Source of the DNA: Allomyces macrogynus ATCC 38327
Lineage: Eukaryota > Blastocladiomycota > Blastocladiomycetes > Blastocladiales > Blastocladiaceae
NCBI GenBank assembly: GCA_000151295.1
Contig: GG745370.1
Span: 390,415-442,868, forward strand
Length of the DNA stretch: 52,454 nucleotides
Reading direction: 5' to 3'
A program made the translations under genes and the position numbers. Below the pieces are notes generated by a model, which searched no databases, had not been told where the DNA came from, and saw only the letters and a program-made list of their open reading frames with translations. Each line of letters begins with the position of its first letter. The first letter of the stretch is position 1. This document shows positions 21,092-31,123 of the stretch, piece after piece.

Positions 21092-22177
21092 ATGTATTTT
21101 GGCGTTGCATGCCCGCGCGCGCCGCGGCCGTCCATCCCGTTGCTCAGTGCAGAGGCGCGGGTCCAGGCCGCCAAGGACATGTCGCTCACCCTGGCCCTGG
21201 TGGTTCTCTTCCTTAGCTGGGTCGTGGTCAAGACCAAGATGGACGTGAGCATGCGCGGCAGGGCGCGGCGCGTGTGGGTCGTGGCCAGTCAGTGGGCGCG
21301 CAATGTGCAGTCATGGGCAAGGCAGCCGTGTGCACACGCGCAGCATCAGCAGGGCGAGGAAGAAGCATGGACACCGATGCAGGCCGCGCTACGCGCCGGC
21401 AAGCCGTCCGCCACCCACGTTGTCGTCGCCGAACCCGGTTGCGCGACCGTGCACGTCGAGGACCATGGCGCGCCGTGGACGACCCGGATCGAGTTCTGCC
21501 CGGCGGCACGTCGTCACGCGTCGGACCGCAGCGCGCACGACGACAATGTGGTCGCGTTCACGAACCTGCCTATTCCGTGCGTGCCGCCGCTGCACCAGTG
21601 CGCTCCACAACGGAGGCCGATCTACTTTGAAGTCACCGTTCTGGCCATCTCCTCCACGTCTACCGTCGCGATTGGGTTCGTGCGGCAACCTCTCCGCCCC
21701 GTCCGGATGCCCGGGTGGCACCGCGGATCGATCGGGTACGACGCCGTCACGGGATGCGTGCGGTATTGTCCCTCTCGCCCTGCCGCTGTCGTTGGGCCCG
21801 CGACGACACATCCGGCGGTCGCGTTTGGTGTCGAAGATGTGGTCGGGGTCGCGATATGTGATGGTAAGGTCACGTATACGCGCAACGGCGAGGACGTGGT
21901 GGTGGTCGAAGAGTTTGCAGAATCGGACGTGCATGTCGCGGTGGGTGCGACAGGACCGTGTACGGTGGTGGTGCAGTGGGACGCGCCGTGGCGGTGGGCC
22001 GAGGCGAATGAGCGGGGGTACGAGTTTTATGTGGTGGGAGATGACGCGGCACGGCCGGACACGGGTGGGCTGGGGGAGCTGGCGTCGTTGGCGCTGCCCA
22101 AGGACGATGACGCCCCGCCGCCGTATAGCAGAAATGCTGGGTCGTCGTCAGGTCTGGTCCGGAGGAAATCAATGTGA
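21092..22177 (+). CDS. One-TM SPRY/PPxY protein, Ssh4/Ear1-like (copy C)
   Basis: 361 residues from the first in-frame ATG. Order: short N-terminus with CPRAPRP, one TM helix (MSLTLALVVLFLSWVVV), basic juxtamembrane segment (RARRVWVVASQW), linker, a complete SPRY domain at about residues 175-320 (YFEVTVLAI; GSIGYDAVTG; GVAICDGKVTYTRNGE; VHVAVGATGP), and PPPY near the end. Ssh4 and Ear1 in yeast share this order and deliver Rsp5 to membrane cargo in endosomes and vacuole; that role is inferred here. Compared with copies A and B, the N-terminal exon is damaged. The family start ATG is ATA at about 20941, and the intron plus about 30 codons (GAPGYWDRAS block) are deleted. The protein probably starts internally, before the TM helix. 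It may therefore be a shortened but working gene or an early pseudogene. Confidence 0.65.
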   Translation: MYFGVACPRAPRPSIPLLSAEARVQAAKDMSLTLALVVLFLSWVVVKTKMDVSMRGRARRVWVVASQWARNVQSWARQPCAHAQHQQGEEEAWTPMQAALRAGKPSATHVVVAEPGCATVHVEDHGAPWTTRIEFCPAARRHASDRSAHDDNVVAFTNLPIPCVPPLHQCAPQRRPIYFEVTVLAISSTSTVAIGFVRQPLRPVRMPGWHRGSIGYDAVTGCVRYCPSRPAAVVGPATTHPAVAFGVEDVVGVAICDGKVTYTRNGEDVVVVEEFAESDVHVAVGATGPCTVVVQWDAPWRWAEANERGYEFYVVGDDAARPDTGGLGELASLALPKDDDAPPPYSRNAGSSSGLVRRKSM

Positions 22178-22230
22178 ACAGCTGGTTTTGCGACTCGGAG
22201 ACCAACAGAGACACTGAAATGTCAGCGCAA

Positions 22231-23242
22231 TCAGGTCGCATGTTCAGCTTCCAAAACCGACGTGACGAACGGGACCACCAGATCGAAGACCGCGCCTTCC
22301 TCGTCGAACCAAAAATGGTCGGCGCTCGGGACGACCACCGTCCGGCCATTCACGGCGCGCACGCGCGTCCTCTCCTCTCCACCCTCCCTCGAGTGCGTCT
22401 CGACCGGCACGTTCTCGACGCCACAGACCGTGCCCGTGAACCGCACCATGTGCTGCACGCTGGAAAACTGGTCTTGGTCTCCGAAAACAAACAGTTTCGG
22501 TAACGTCGCGGGGAGCGGTTGGGAAACAAAGGGGCCGGACCAGAATGCCGTCAAGAGTGGGACGACGCGCGATGGTGGCGAGATCGCGACAAGAGCGTGA
22601 ACGTTCGGACAGGTGCGTGCAGCGGGGAGCGAGATAAGCGAGCCGTACGAGTAACCCTGAATGCCATTGCAGTCGCGTCAGTCATCCATGTGCTGCGCAC
22701 GCACAGAACAGGGTGCGGCAATCCGTACGACGAGAATGAACTTGGTCGGCCGTGACCTCGCGACTCGCGCGCCCGTATCCGGGTCCACAAACTCGCCGGC
22801 TTGCGCGGACCACCATTGCATCAGCGCGACCAAGTCGTCGGCCTCGGCGTGCGCCGACCACGACGTCCACCCGCTACTCTTGCCCACGCCGCGCATATTA
22901 TACCGGAGTACGGGAATGCCGATGTGGTTCGCAATCGCAGCGGCGAGTTCACGCACGACATTGTTGTGCAGGTCGCCGCCGAGTCGGCCGTAGGGGTGCG
23001 AGATGCTGGAGTCGCGGGTTCGGCCGTCAGGTGCTGCCACAAATCGGGGTGGAGCGAGAGCAGGGCACCGACATGACGCCCCAGTCTTGCGGGACGGAGC
23101 TGCTGGTTCCGCGGCCGTGGAAGATGCGCGCTTGCAGTTTGATGGGTTTCCGGGCTTGGACGCCGGTGGTGGTGGCGGAGGGCACGCCGTCGACAGGCAG
23201 GTCGGCGAGCACAGGTTCCTCGAGAACCGGGAGCGTGATCAT
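22231..23242 (-). CDS. COG2945-like alpha/beta hydrolase
   Basis: Three exons (23242-23073, 23005-22729, 22656-22231), 290 residues. The oxyanion/strand region reads GVIISHPYGRLGGDLHNN and VLRYNMRGVGKS. The nucleophile elbow is GYSYGS at the start of exon 3. The acid is likely the Asp in FVFGDQDQF, and the His is in PSADHFWF. This matches predicted hydrolases of the COG2945 type, whose substrates are mostly unknown; expected location is cytosolic. ATG 23242 has a good context (ATCACC). Junction phases are consistent: AT|C and phase 0 before GYS. It converges with copy C, sharing about 50 bp between stops. It is the only intact hydrolase of the three duplicated units. Confidence 0.82.
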
Positions 23243-23908
23243 GGTGATTGCAGCGAGATGGTGCTGCTTATTGCTGCATCTGTACTGTCCAGAGAAGTCG
23301 CAGGCAGCTGCGGGTGGACGATCGTTGTTGGTGCTGTTGGGAATGTTCGACGGACAAGCGAGGCAGGATAGCGGTGACGGGCGGCCACGTCATATATTTA
23401 GCGTCCTCAACGATTCTCTCGGGCTCGCCCCAGCCCTCGTTATTCTCACCAACAACACCAACGACTTGATCCCACTTCTGTCTCGACGTGTCGAAACGAC
23501 AACGGCCAGCGGCTAACGGCCAACGGCCATTCTGTCGACAACAGCGAGCGCGACACGACTCTGAACCCATCCGCGCAAACGAACTTCATTCTCATCCCTT
23601 CCAACGCGTCGCCGCGCACCCCGGAACCGCCAATCCGCTGCGCAACCCACCGCCCAAACCGCCAACAACAAACAACAAAAAACGAGCCGCACGCGTGTGT
23701 TCCAACAGAAACAAGCGACGCATGCCGCGGGAGAAGGGCCATGGGAGGAGAGCGAGAGAGAGAATCAAAACAACACAAAACAAATGCCCCCCCACCCCAC
23801 GCGTCCTCTCGTCCGCGACACATCACCATGCGCACCGTGAACCGACTCGTTGGCATCCTGGCTTGGCGGTCAAGTCGCACCCCGAGCGTGCCGGCCTCGA
23901 GTCCATTC

Positions 23909-25577
23909 TTAGACCCGCGGCCCACCTGCGGGCGCTGGCGGCATCCGCGACAGGTCGCCCGCCGAGTTGTCTAGTATAAGGAGTGGGCGTGGTGAGTATC
24001 AATGATGGTCGTGGAGACGGTGCTCAAGGAAAGATAACGGAAACATACTCAGCGGCGTACTCGCCCCCGGCGGCGTGCCCCGCAGCGGGTTGCCCGATGG
24101 GCCTGCCAAGGCCGCGTTGGCGCCGTCGGCACCTGCACCAGCTGCCGCGTCGCCGCCCTCGCCCTTGCTCGACTCCTATTCGGAGCCCGAACGTGAGTTG
24201 TCACGATCCCGCCGAACCCAACAAACGCCGTCCATCGCAAACGAAAAAGGCTACGCACAAACTTGAGCACGGTCCAGTCAAACACGTAGTCGTAGCTGTA
24301 CCCCTCACGGACAAACAGCTCGCGGAAGAGTCGACGGAGGTACGAGTAATCCGGGCGGTCGTCGAACCGCAGCGACCGGCAATAATTCAAGTAGATGGCA
24401 AACTCGTTCGGGTACCCGCGCGCCAAGACCTCGGAGGGCGTCGTCATTTTCTTTTCCATGATGCGGTCGTACTTTTGCTTCTTGGTCGCGGCCTTGAGCC
24501 CTTGCCACGGCAACGACCCGCGGCAAAAGTACATGAGCACGTAGCCGAGCGACTCGAGATCGTCGCGCCGCGACTGCTCCACGCCCAGGTGCGTGTTGAT
24601 CGACGCGTACCGCGCCGTGCCCGTCAGGTTCTTGTTCTCGCGGTACGGGATGTGCAGGTGCGTGCGCGGGTCGCGGTACTTTTTGGCCAGACCGAAATCG
24701 ATCACGTTGACCAGGTTGCCGCGCCGACCGAGACCCATCAGGAAATTGTCGGGCTTGATGTCTCTGTTGGTAGCGGTCGCGGGCGAGCGGGGGGAACGTG
24801 GGAAAGCGGTGGGGTGAGCAAATCGGAAGCGAATCGGGGAACCCAGCGGCGCGGCCAGCGTCTGAAACCTTGCCGCTTGCACTCGCGCTGGCGTGAAACG
24901 TACCGATGGATGAAGTTCTTGGAATGAATGTACTCGACACGCGAGAGCTATAAAAAAATCAGGCCCAAAAAATGCGTGAGGTAACGGCAACGGCGCGCGA
25001 ACACCAAGGAATCACTGAAGGGCCGCCACCGCGCAGCCAGACGCCACCGCACACCTACGAGTGACACGTACCAGCTGGTCGGCGAGCAACAAGACGGTCT
25101 TGAGCGAGAACTTGCGCTTGCAAAAGTTGAAGAGGTCCTCGAGCGACGGCCCCATGAGGTCAATGACCATGGCGTTGTACTCATCCTCGGTGCCAAAGTA
25201 GCGCACAAACGGAATACCGACGCCGCCGGCGAGCGCGCGGTAGACGCGCGCCTCGTACTCGAGCTGCGGGTGCTTGGCCTTGACGTTCTCGAGCTTGATG
25301 GCGACTTCTTCGCCGTTCATGATGTTGGTTCCTGAAGAGGTTGGCGAAGAACAAGGTCAGGATGAGGCACGTGGACCATGGTGCACCGGACGGGAACGCC
25401 CACACCACAAACGTACCGAGGTAGATGTCACCAAAGGACCCTGCCCCGATCTTGCGACCGATGCGGTACTTGTTACCGATACTGGATGGATGACGAGTGC
25501 GAGGGCGCGCGCGGCGCGGGATGAGCACTCTGGACGGAACGGAGACGGCGACGGGCGAGGGCACAAACGCACAGCAT
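23909..25577 (-). CDS. Casein kinase 1 (delta/epsilon or Hhp1-like)
   Basis: Seven exons: 25577-25573, 25481-25417, 25331-25072, 24947-24904, 24763-24259, 24175-24049, 23970-23909; 355 residues. The first exon is only ATGCT and joins as [12 protein letters not shown]. The kinase domain shows the glycine loop [11 protein letters not shown], Lys in EVAIKLE, catalytic loop [23 protein letters not shown], and the CK1 hallmark ASINTHLG replacing APE. It ends near LKF, and a Gly/Ala/Pro-rich tail of about 60 residues (ending PAGGPRV) follows. CK1 is a Ser/Thr kinase acting on primed acidic sites, with roles in DNA repair, cell polarity and trafficking. The tail is shorter than in many yeast CK1s and lacks a C-terminal Cys pair for palmitoylation, so a nuclear or cytosolic isoform is more likely than a Yck type. 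It is transcribed divergently from the Nrap gene. Confidence 0.93.
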
Positions 25578-26105
25578 GATGGCGGGCGCGGTCGGCTTGG
25601 TTCTGATCAAAGAAAGCGCGGGCCAAGAAGGGCGAGATGGACCCGAGTGGAGAAGGGTCGGTTGCGGTTGCGACGAGTCGTCCGTCGGTTGCCCGGTCGG
25701 TCGGTCTGCTCGATTGGGCCCAATGCACAGGGCGCGCGCGCGACGGCTGGTCGCGGGCGGCTTGGGCTGATCAGGCGGGCGGCGGCGGTTGGTTTGCGGG
25801 CGGCCGCTTGTCGAGTGGGGGTGGTGGTGGGGCCTTCGACCGGCTCGAGAGCGAGTGGGCGAAAGAAAGGACGCAGTGCGTGATGGGACCGCGAACGACA
25901 AACGTGACGACGGCCTGGCCCTGGCTTGCTGCAATGTGGCCCCGGCGCACCGCACAATGGCAACGCACTGTGTGACCGCGCGTGACCTTGTCCACACCGC
26001 ACGTCTGATCACGGCGCCTCCCCCTCCACCGCCGACCTGCCGAGAACTGCACCGCCCGCAACGGCATCGCGACGCGGCCGTGACCAAGCCGAATCTATCA
26101 CCACC
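25578..26105. promoter_or_regulatory. Divergent promoter region of CK1 and Nrap genes
   Basis: 528 bp between two divergent start codons. GC-rich, with no clear TATA box on either side and no supported small gene. It must contain both core promoters if neither gene has an upstream untranslated exon. Confidence 0.5.
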
Positions 26106-29100
26106 ATGTCGCTCCCCGGCGCCGACTACGTCGACGACGACGTCGCCATGCTGGCCTTTTCCGACTCGGCCGACAGCGACGCCCTTGATGGCTCCGACCA
26201 CGACGACCTCGACGCCATGAGCGACGATGATGGCGACGAATCCACGCCCAACCCGGCGCGCGACGACGACCCCATGGCCATGATCTTTGACGGCACCGAC
26301 TCCTCGGCCACGCCTACGTCCACATCCAAAAAGTCCAAACAGCCGCACGTCAAGATCACCGACCTGCTGCAAATGGACTCGGTCTTTGACCTGCAAGTCG
26401 ACTCGCTGCTTGCCGAAGTCGCCGTTGCCGTCCCGCCCGCCGCGCGCGACCTGCTCGTGCGCATCAAGACCGCGCTCGAAGCATCAAAGCCATTGGGCCC
26501 GTTCACGCACGTCCAGGCACAGACGCACTTGCGCAAGGCCCGGATCGCGTGGCCGTGGACCGTGGATCTCGGCAAAGACGTGCAGTACGCGTTTGCCTAT
26601 GCGGCACCGGCGCGCATCGACGTTGTCGGCAGTTTCTTGGTCGGTGGTGAGAAGAAGGGCGCGCTGATCAAGCGCCGTGACGGGTACAATCTCGACTTGG
26701 CCGTGCAAATGCCCAGTGTACGAATTGATTTTGCTGTTGTTGCCATCGCCAATTCGGACCGTGTCGCTCATCACGCTCTTTCTCTTGCTCTGTCCCAGAA
26801 TCTGTTCCAACCAAAAGACCACACCAACTACCGCTACTTCTACAAGCGCGCATTTTACCTCGCCCACGTCGCCTCGCTCGTCGCACCCATTCTCAAGGGC
26901 AAGGAATCGCTTTCTTTTGCGTACGATCACCACGACGTGCGCAAGCCCATCCTGAACGCAGCCTTCCCCGCCGGCAAAAAGACCACCGCGCGCATCGTCA
27001 TTCGCCCAACCATTGCCGCCGACCTGTTCCGCGCCGACAAGCTGTCCGCAACCCGCAACAATGTGCGCCCCGCCGACGACTCGCCCATCGCCGGCGAATT
27101 CCCTGCCACGCCCGCCTACAACGCCGCGGTCCTGGCCGACATGCACGTGCTCACGCACCTGCACACGCTGCACACGGCCGCGGTCAAGGCGCCGGCACTA
27201 CACGACGCGATGCGGCTGCTGAAAGTCTGGTGCGAGCAGCGCAATTTGAACGCGTGGGCGTTCCCGCTCGTCTACGCGGCGGCCGCGCTCGTGCACCAGG
27301 GGCAAGTCGGCCGCGATTTGCGCGCGAGCCATATTTTCCGCATGGTTGTGTTTTACTTGGCGAATCATGATTGGACCACGCCGCTCGTGCTCGGCGCGCC
27401 GATCGCGACCGTCAGCGCGGACGAGTTTACGGGTGTCGATGTGGCCGTCGTCGACCAGCACGGGGTTAATTTGGCGAGCTGGGCCACGCGCACCGACGCA
27501 GTTCTGGTACGTTCTTTGCATTTTGTGCGGCCTCCGACTTGCCATCTTCTCCACCGGCTAATTCAATGCGCCCCCCTTCTCCACCTGATTTAGCTCAAGA
27601 TGGAGCTGCAGCATGCATGCCGACTCGCCGAGCGCGGCGACTTCCCGTCGCTGTTCCTCACGCCAGCCATCCACGCGTCCAGCAAGTTCGACCATCTCGT
27701 CTCGCTCCCCGTGCCCAGCACTCCACCGGCCTTCTATAACCCGCGCGTGCGGCTCGACTTCCCGCACGCCATGCACTTCCTCACGCGCGCCGTCCCGCGT
27801 CTCCTGACCCGCGCCCTGACCGACCGCGTGCACGTCGCGACCGCCCTCCCCACACCGACGTCCACGTGGCCGATCACGGACCATCCCCACGCGCCGGTAC
27901 CTGATACGATCACGGTCGGTCTGATCTACCACGCGGATAACTACGCGCGGTCCGTCGACGTGGGCCCGTCGCCCGCGGACGACGAGTCGGGCGCGCGCGA
28001 TTTCCGCCGGGTCTGGGGCACGAAAGCCGAACTGCGGCGGTTCCCGGACGGCACGATTCGCGAGTCCGTCGCCTGGACGAAGCCGGGCCACTCGGTCGTG
28101 GGCGAGGTCCTCGACTATGTCGTCCAACGGCACATGCAGGTCGTGCCGAGCCACTGGACGGTGCGGCCTGCGGTAAAGATGCTGAAGGCGGTGGTCAAGG
28201 CGAGTGCGGGAACGCACTCTGCCGAGATGCCGATCGACGCGGCGTTCCGCAAGCTTGAAACGATCCTGTTCGGCCTCGACGATGCGCCGCTGCCCGTGGC
28301 TGCCGTGCTGCCCGTCGCGCCGGAACTGACGCGCACCGCGATCGCCGCGCACCGGCACCCGGCGCTGTTTGTGCTCGAGCTCGAGGCCTCCGGGAAATGG
28401 CCCGCCGAGCCGGAAGCGCTCTACCATATGATGACCCTTTTCCTCGTGCGGTACGCGCAGCTCCTCGCGCCGCACGGCGTCCAGGCGCGCGTCGTGACCT
28501 CCCCGCTCTCGCTTGATTTGACTTGCGCGGGGCACCAGTTCACGATGTTCCTGAAACCGCGCGGCGGGGCGGCGCTGGTGGCCGATATCAAGCACGCGCA
28601 GGACGTGCACCAGCTGGCGCTCGCGCATAACGGGTTTGCCGACTCGGTGAGGCTCGTGAAGCTGTTTGTCGCGCGGCATATGTTGGGTTACCACATGCAT
28701 GACCAGGCTGTGGAGGTGTTGGTCGCGCATGTGTTCACGGTCCTCGAGCGCGTCCACGCGAATGTGCCAGTGTCCCCGGTGCTCGCGCTCGTGCGCGCGC
28801 TCGAGTTGGTGATCCGGCACGATTGGAAGGTGCCGCTGGTCGTGAAGACGCGGCAGGCCGCGGCCAAGCTCGACGACGAGGATGAGGACAAGGAGGCCAA
28901 GGACACGGTGGTCGTCGCGCCGCCCGCCGACGGCACCGTCGTGATCGCGTCCGAGCACAAGCGGCACGTAATCGAAACCGTGGCGATGCGCCGGCTCCGG
29001 CAAGTCGCCAAGGCTGCGCTCGCCTACCTCCAGTCCTCCACCACTCTTCCGCCGACCGACCTGCGCCCAGTCTTGTCCACGACCGCGCACGACCACGACA

Positions 29101-29531
29101 TTCTGATCACGCTCAAGCGCGAGATCGTCGGCGAATACGTGGTCCCGGGCCGTGCGCGGCCCGCGCACCAAGGGTTCGATCCGGTCGACATGTACCTGCG
29201 CGACGTGACCAAGCATGTGGGTACTCTCGCACGCGTGTTTTTCAATGACGTGGATGGGGATACCGTCGGGGTTGTGTTGGACCCGATGCAGTTGGTCCCG
29301 CGCCGGTGGGCGGTCGGGCATGCGTCGGTCGTGAATCCGCGCGTGTTGCCGCCTGTGGAGGACGAGGACGAGATGGACGTGGATGGCGCCGCCAGCGGGA
29401 AGGGTAAGCGGCAGGTCATGGTGCAGGTGAATGTCGAGGCCGTGGCCGCGGAATTGGCACGTCTGGGCGAGGGGTTGGTCGCGCGTGTCACGGTGCAGCG
29501 CGAGGAGGTGTTGCATGTGGCGAGCGCGTAA
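26106..29531 (+). CDS. UTP22: Nrap/Utp22 nucleolar protein (small-subunit processome)
   Basis: Three exons (26106-26717, 26799-27506, 27594-29531), 1,085 residues, close to the usual 1,100-1,240. The N-terminus is very acidic (first 75 residues), then the Nrap nucleotidyltransferase-like domain (PWTVDLGKDVQYAFAYAAPA; RIDVVGSFLV) and paired folds follow. The C-terminal block HQGFDPVDMYLRDVTKHVG..FFNDVDGDTVGVVLDP is typical of the family end. Utp22/Nrap binds Rrp7 in the UTP-C module of the 90S pre-ribosome and acts in 18S rRNA maturation in the nucleolus. The first intron is a multiple of three without stops, but it interrupts the conserved join of VQMPS to NLFQPKDHTNYRYFYKRA. The start is in CACCATGTC. 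An acidic insert near 28875-28910 interrupts the second half. Confidence 0.93.
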
Positions 29532-31123
29532 GCAGATGGGTGGGCGTGTTTGTATTCTTCCTTGGTTGGCGGTTTATTTGATGCGGTTTTGATGGAATGG
29601 CGTCGGTATTGTTGTCCTGAATGGTGGAGCGGGCCGGCCCGGTTCGCGTTCCTGCTGTCGGTCGTCTCCGCTCGGGTTCCTCTGATCACGGCCCAACAGG
29701 GCAGTTGCGAGTCACCATCTAGCCTCTCCAACCAGCGCCCATCGCGCTGGTCTCCGTCCGTCTCCGTCCTGGCAGCGCTTCTTCAAACGTGCGGACTCGT
29801 CGCAGGCATATTTGGTTTGACAAGTGTGTCGCGTGCCCGTCGCGCTTTTGGTTTGACAGCGACGTCGGGACGTGGTCGATGCTCGGTTGGAGGGGCACGG
29901 TGTTTCTCGATTCTCGAGCGGGTGGCCAGCTGCCACCAGAGAGAACCACCGGCTCTCGGTGACGGCGTTGAAAGCGGTTCGGGCGTCGAAAACGTAGAGC
30001 AAGAGAGTGACGCGCAGGTGGCAACACAGGCAAGTAGAAAATCGCATGTGATTTGCCGGGTGCAAAGCGGCCTCACCTGCGCTCCTGGTGCGCACAACGC
30101 CCAGCTCATTTCCGAACCTCGTTGCTCACGCGGGCAGTGCACGCAGGCACACGGTACCCGATAGTCGCCGTTATCAAAACGATGGATTGAAATTTGACAG
30201 CAACGAACAAGGAGCCGCAAATGAAACGCGGAGCACAGGTTCAACGGCGCGCGTGTGGGTCCCTTTTGCAGCCGCACGGCCTGCAAGCGGTCCTCTGCTG
30301 GTGCGACCGACAGGTGCAGAATGAAATGATCAGAGCCTGCCTTTGCATTAGCATTTCGATCGGCACGGGGCCGGGGCCACCTCCGCTTGTTGCGTCGATG
30401 ATTCGAGCGTGCGGGAGCCTTCGGCTGATCATGGGTTGCCCCAGAGTGACGTCGCGGCCCTTCATCGAGCCGGTCCATCGCTGCACCGACGCGCGTGTCC
30501 GTGCTCGTGTGCGCGTTCGTCGGTGACCGAGGCGAGCGCGACGCACGCACGAGCGCATGCCTCCCGCCGACCTGAACATCCGCACCGTTGTGCTCGAGCA
30601 CCGCGCGTCGGAGCATTCCGGACCTGCACTCGACCTCCTCAGTCATCCATCGCGCTGGTCGGTCGGGCCCTCTCCTCTCCCTCTCCCTATAAAAGCGACG
30701 CCCCCGCGCCCGCTCTCGACTCGGCTTGCTCCTCCCGCTCTCCCCCGCCCGCCCGCCCGCCCGCCCGCTCCACGAGCCTGGCCGACGCCGCTCCACGCTT
30801 GCCTGCGACCGCTCTCCGCACCTTCATTCCCCGCGCGGCGCCCTTGTGCTGGACACTCGACCACGCCGTCTTCCTGTACCATTACCACCGGGTCGCGGCT
30901 CCAACCAACCTTCTCGTCTCGTTCTCGTCGACGCCGTTCTCGTCGACGTGTTCCCCGTTCCAAGCAAAACCAATCCGTGTGTGCAGTTTACGCGCCGCGC
31001 TTCGCCGACCGTCGCACGACCGGCTGTGGCAAGTTCATCCATCACCCCAACACCCGCGACCCCTCGACTCGACGAGCGGCCGTGTCCCCCACCAACGCCC
31101 ATCCATCTCCATCTTGTTCCATC
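29532..31123. other. Intergenic upstream of glutamate synthase, with TATA box
   Basis: About 1.6 kb. TATAAAAG lies at 30688-30695, about 430 bp before the glutamate synthase ATG, and is followed by pyrimidine-rich DNA, so a long 5' UTR or an untranslated exon is likely. A 337-codon minus-strand open frame (29783-30796) lacks homology and coding character, and I do not call it. No RNA gene seen. Confidence 0.5.
30688..30695 (+). promoter_or_regulatory. TATA box, glutamate synthase promoter candidate
   Basis: TATAAAAG within CTCTCCCTATAAAAGCGACG, flanked by C/T-rich tracts. It is the only strong TATA motif in the gap before the gene. Confidence 0.5.

Larger units (their letters stand above)
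15300..23480. repeat. Segmental tandem array: three units of adaptor(+)/hydrolase(-) pair
   Basis: Units are approximately 15.3-17.5, 17.6-20.4 and 20.5-23.4 kb. Homology includes upstream DNA (16030-16120 with 17810-17900), gene bodies, convergent 3' ends (each with the motif AATCAGGTC or AGTCAGGTC just after the adaptor stop) and the hydrolase 5' flank (20140-20275 with 23243-23395, ending in ACGGGCG.CCACGTCAT). Decay differs per unit. Confidence 0.75.

Noticed and set aside
27558..29516. 652-codon open frame antisense to Nrap
   Set aside because: It mirrors the GC3 bias of the Nrap coding strand; the sense frame has clear family motifs.
29783..30796. 337-codon minus-strand open frame in the gap before glutamate synthase
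   Set aside because: No recognisable feature, and it spans the candidate TATA box and leader of a real gene.
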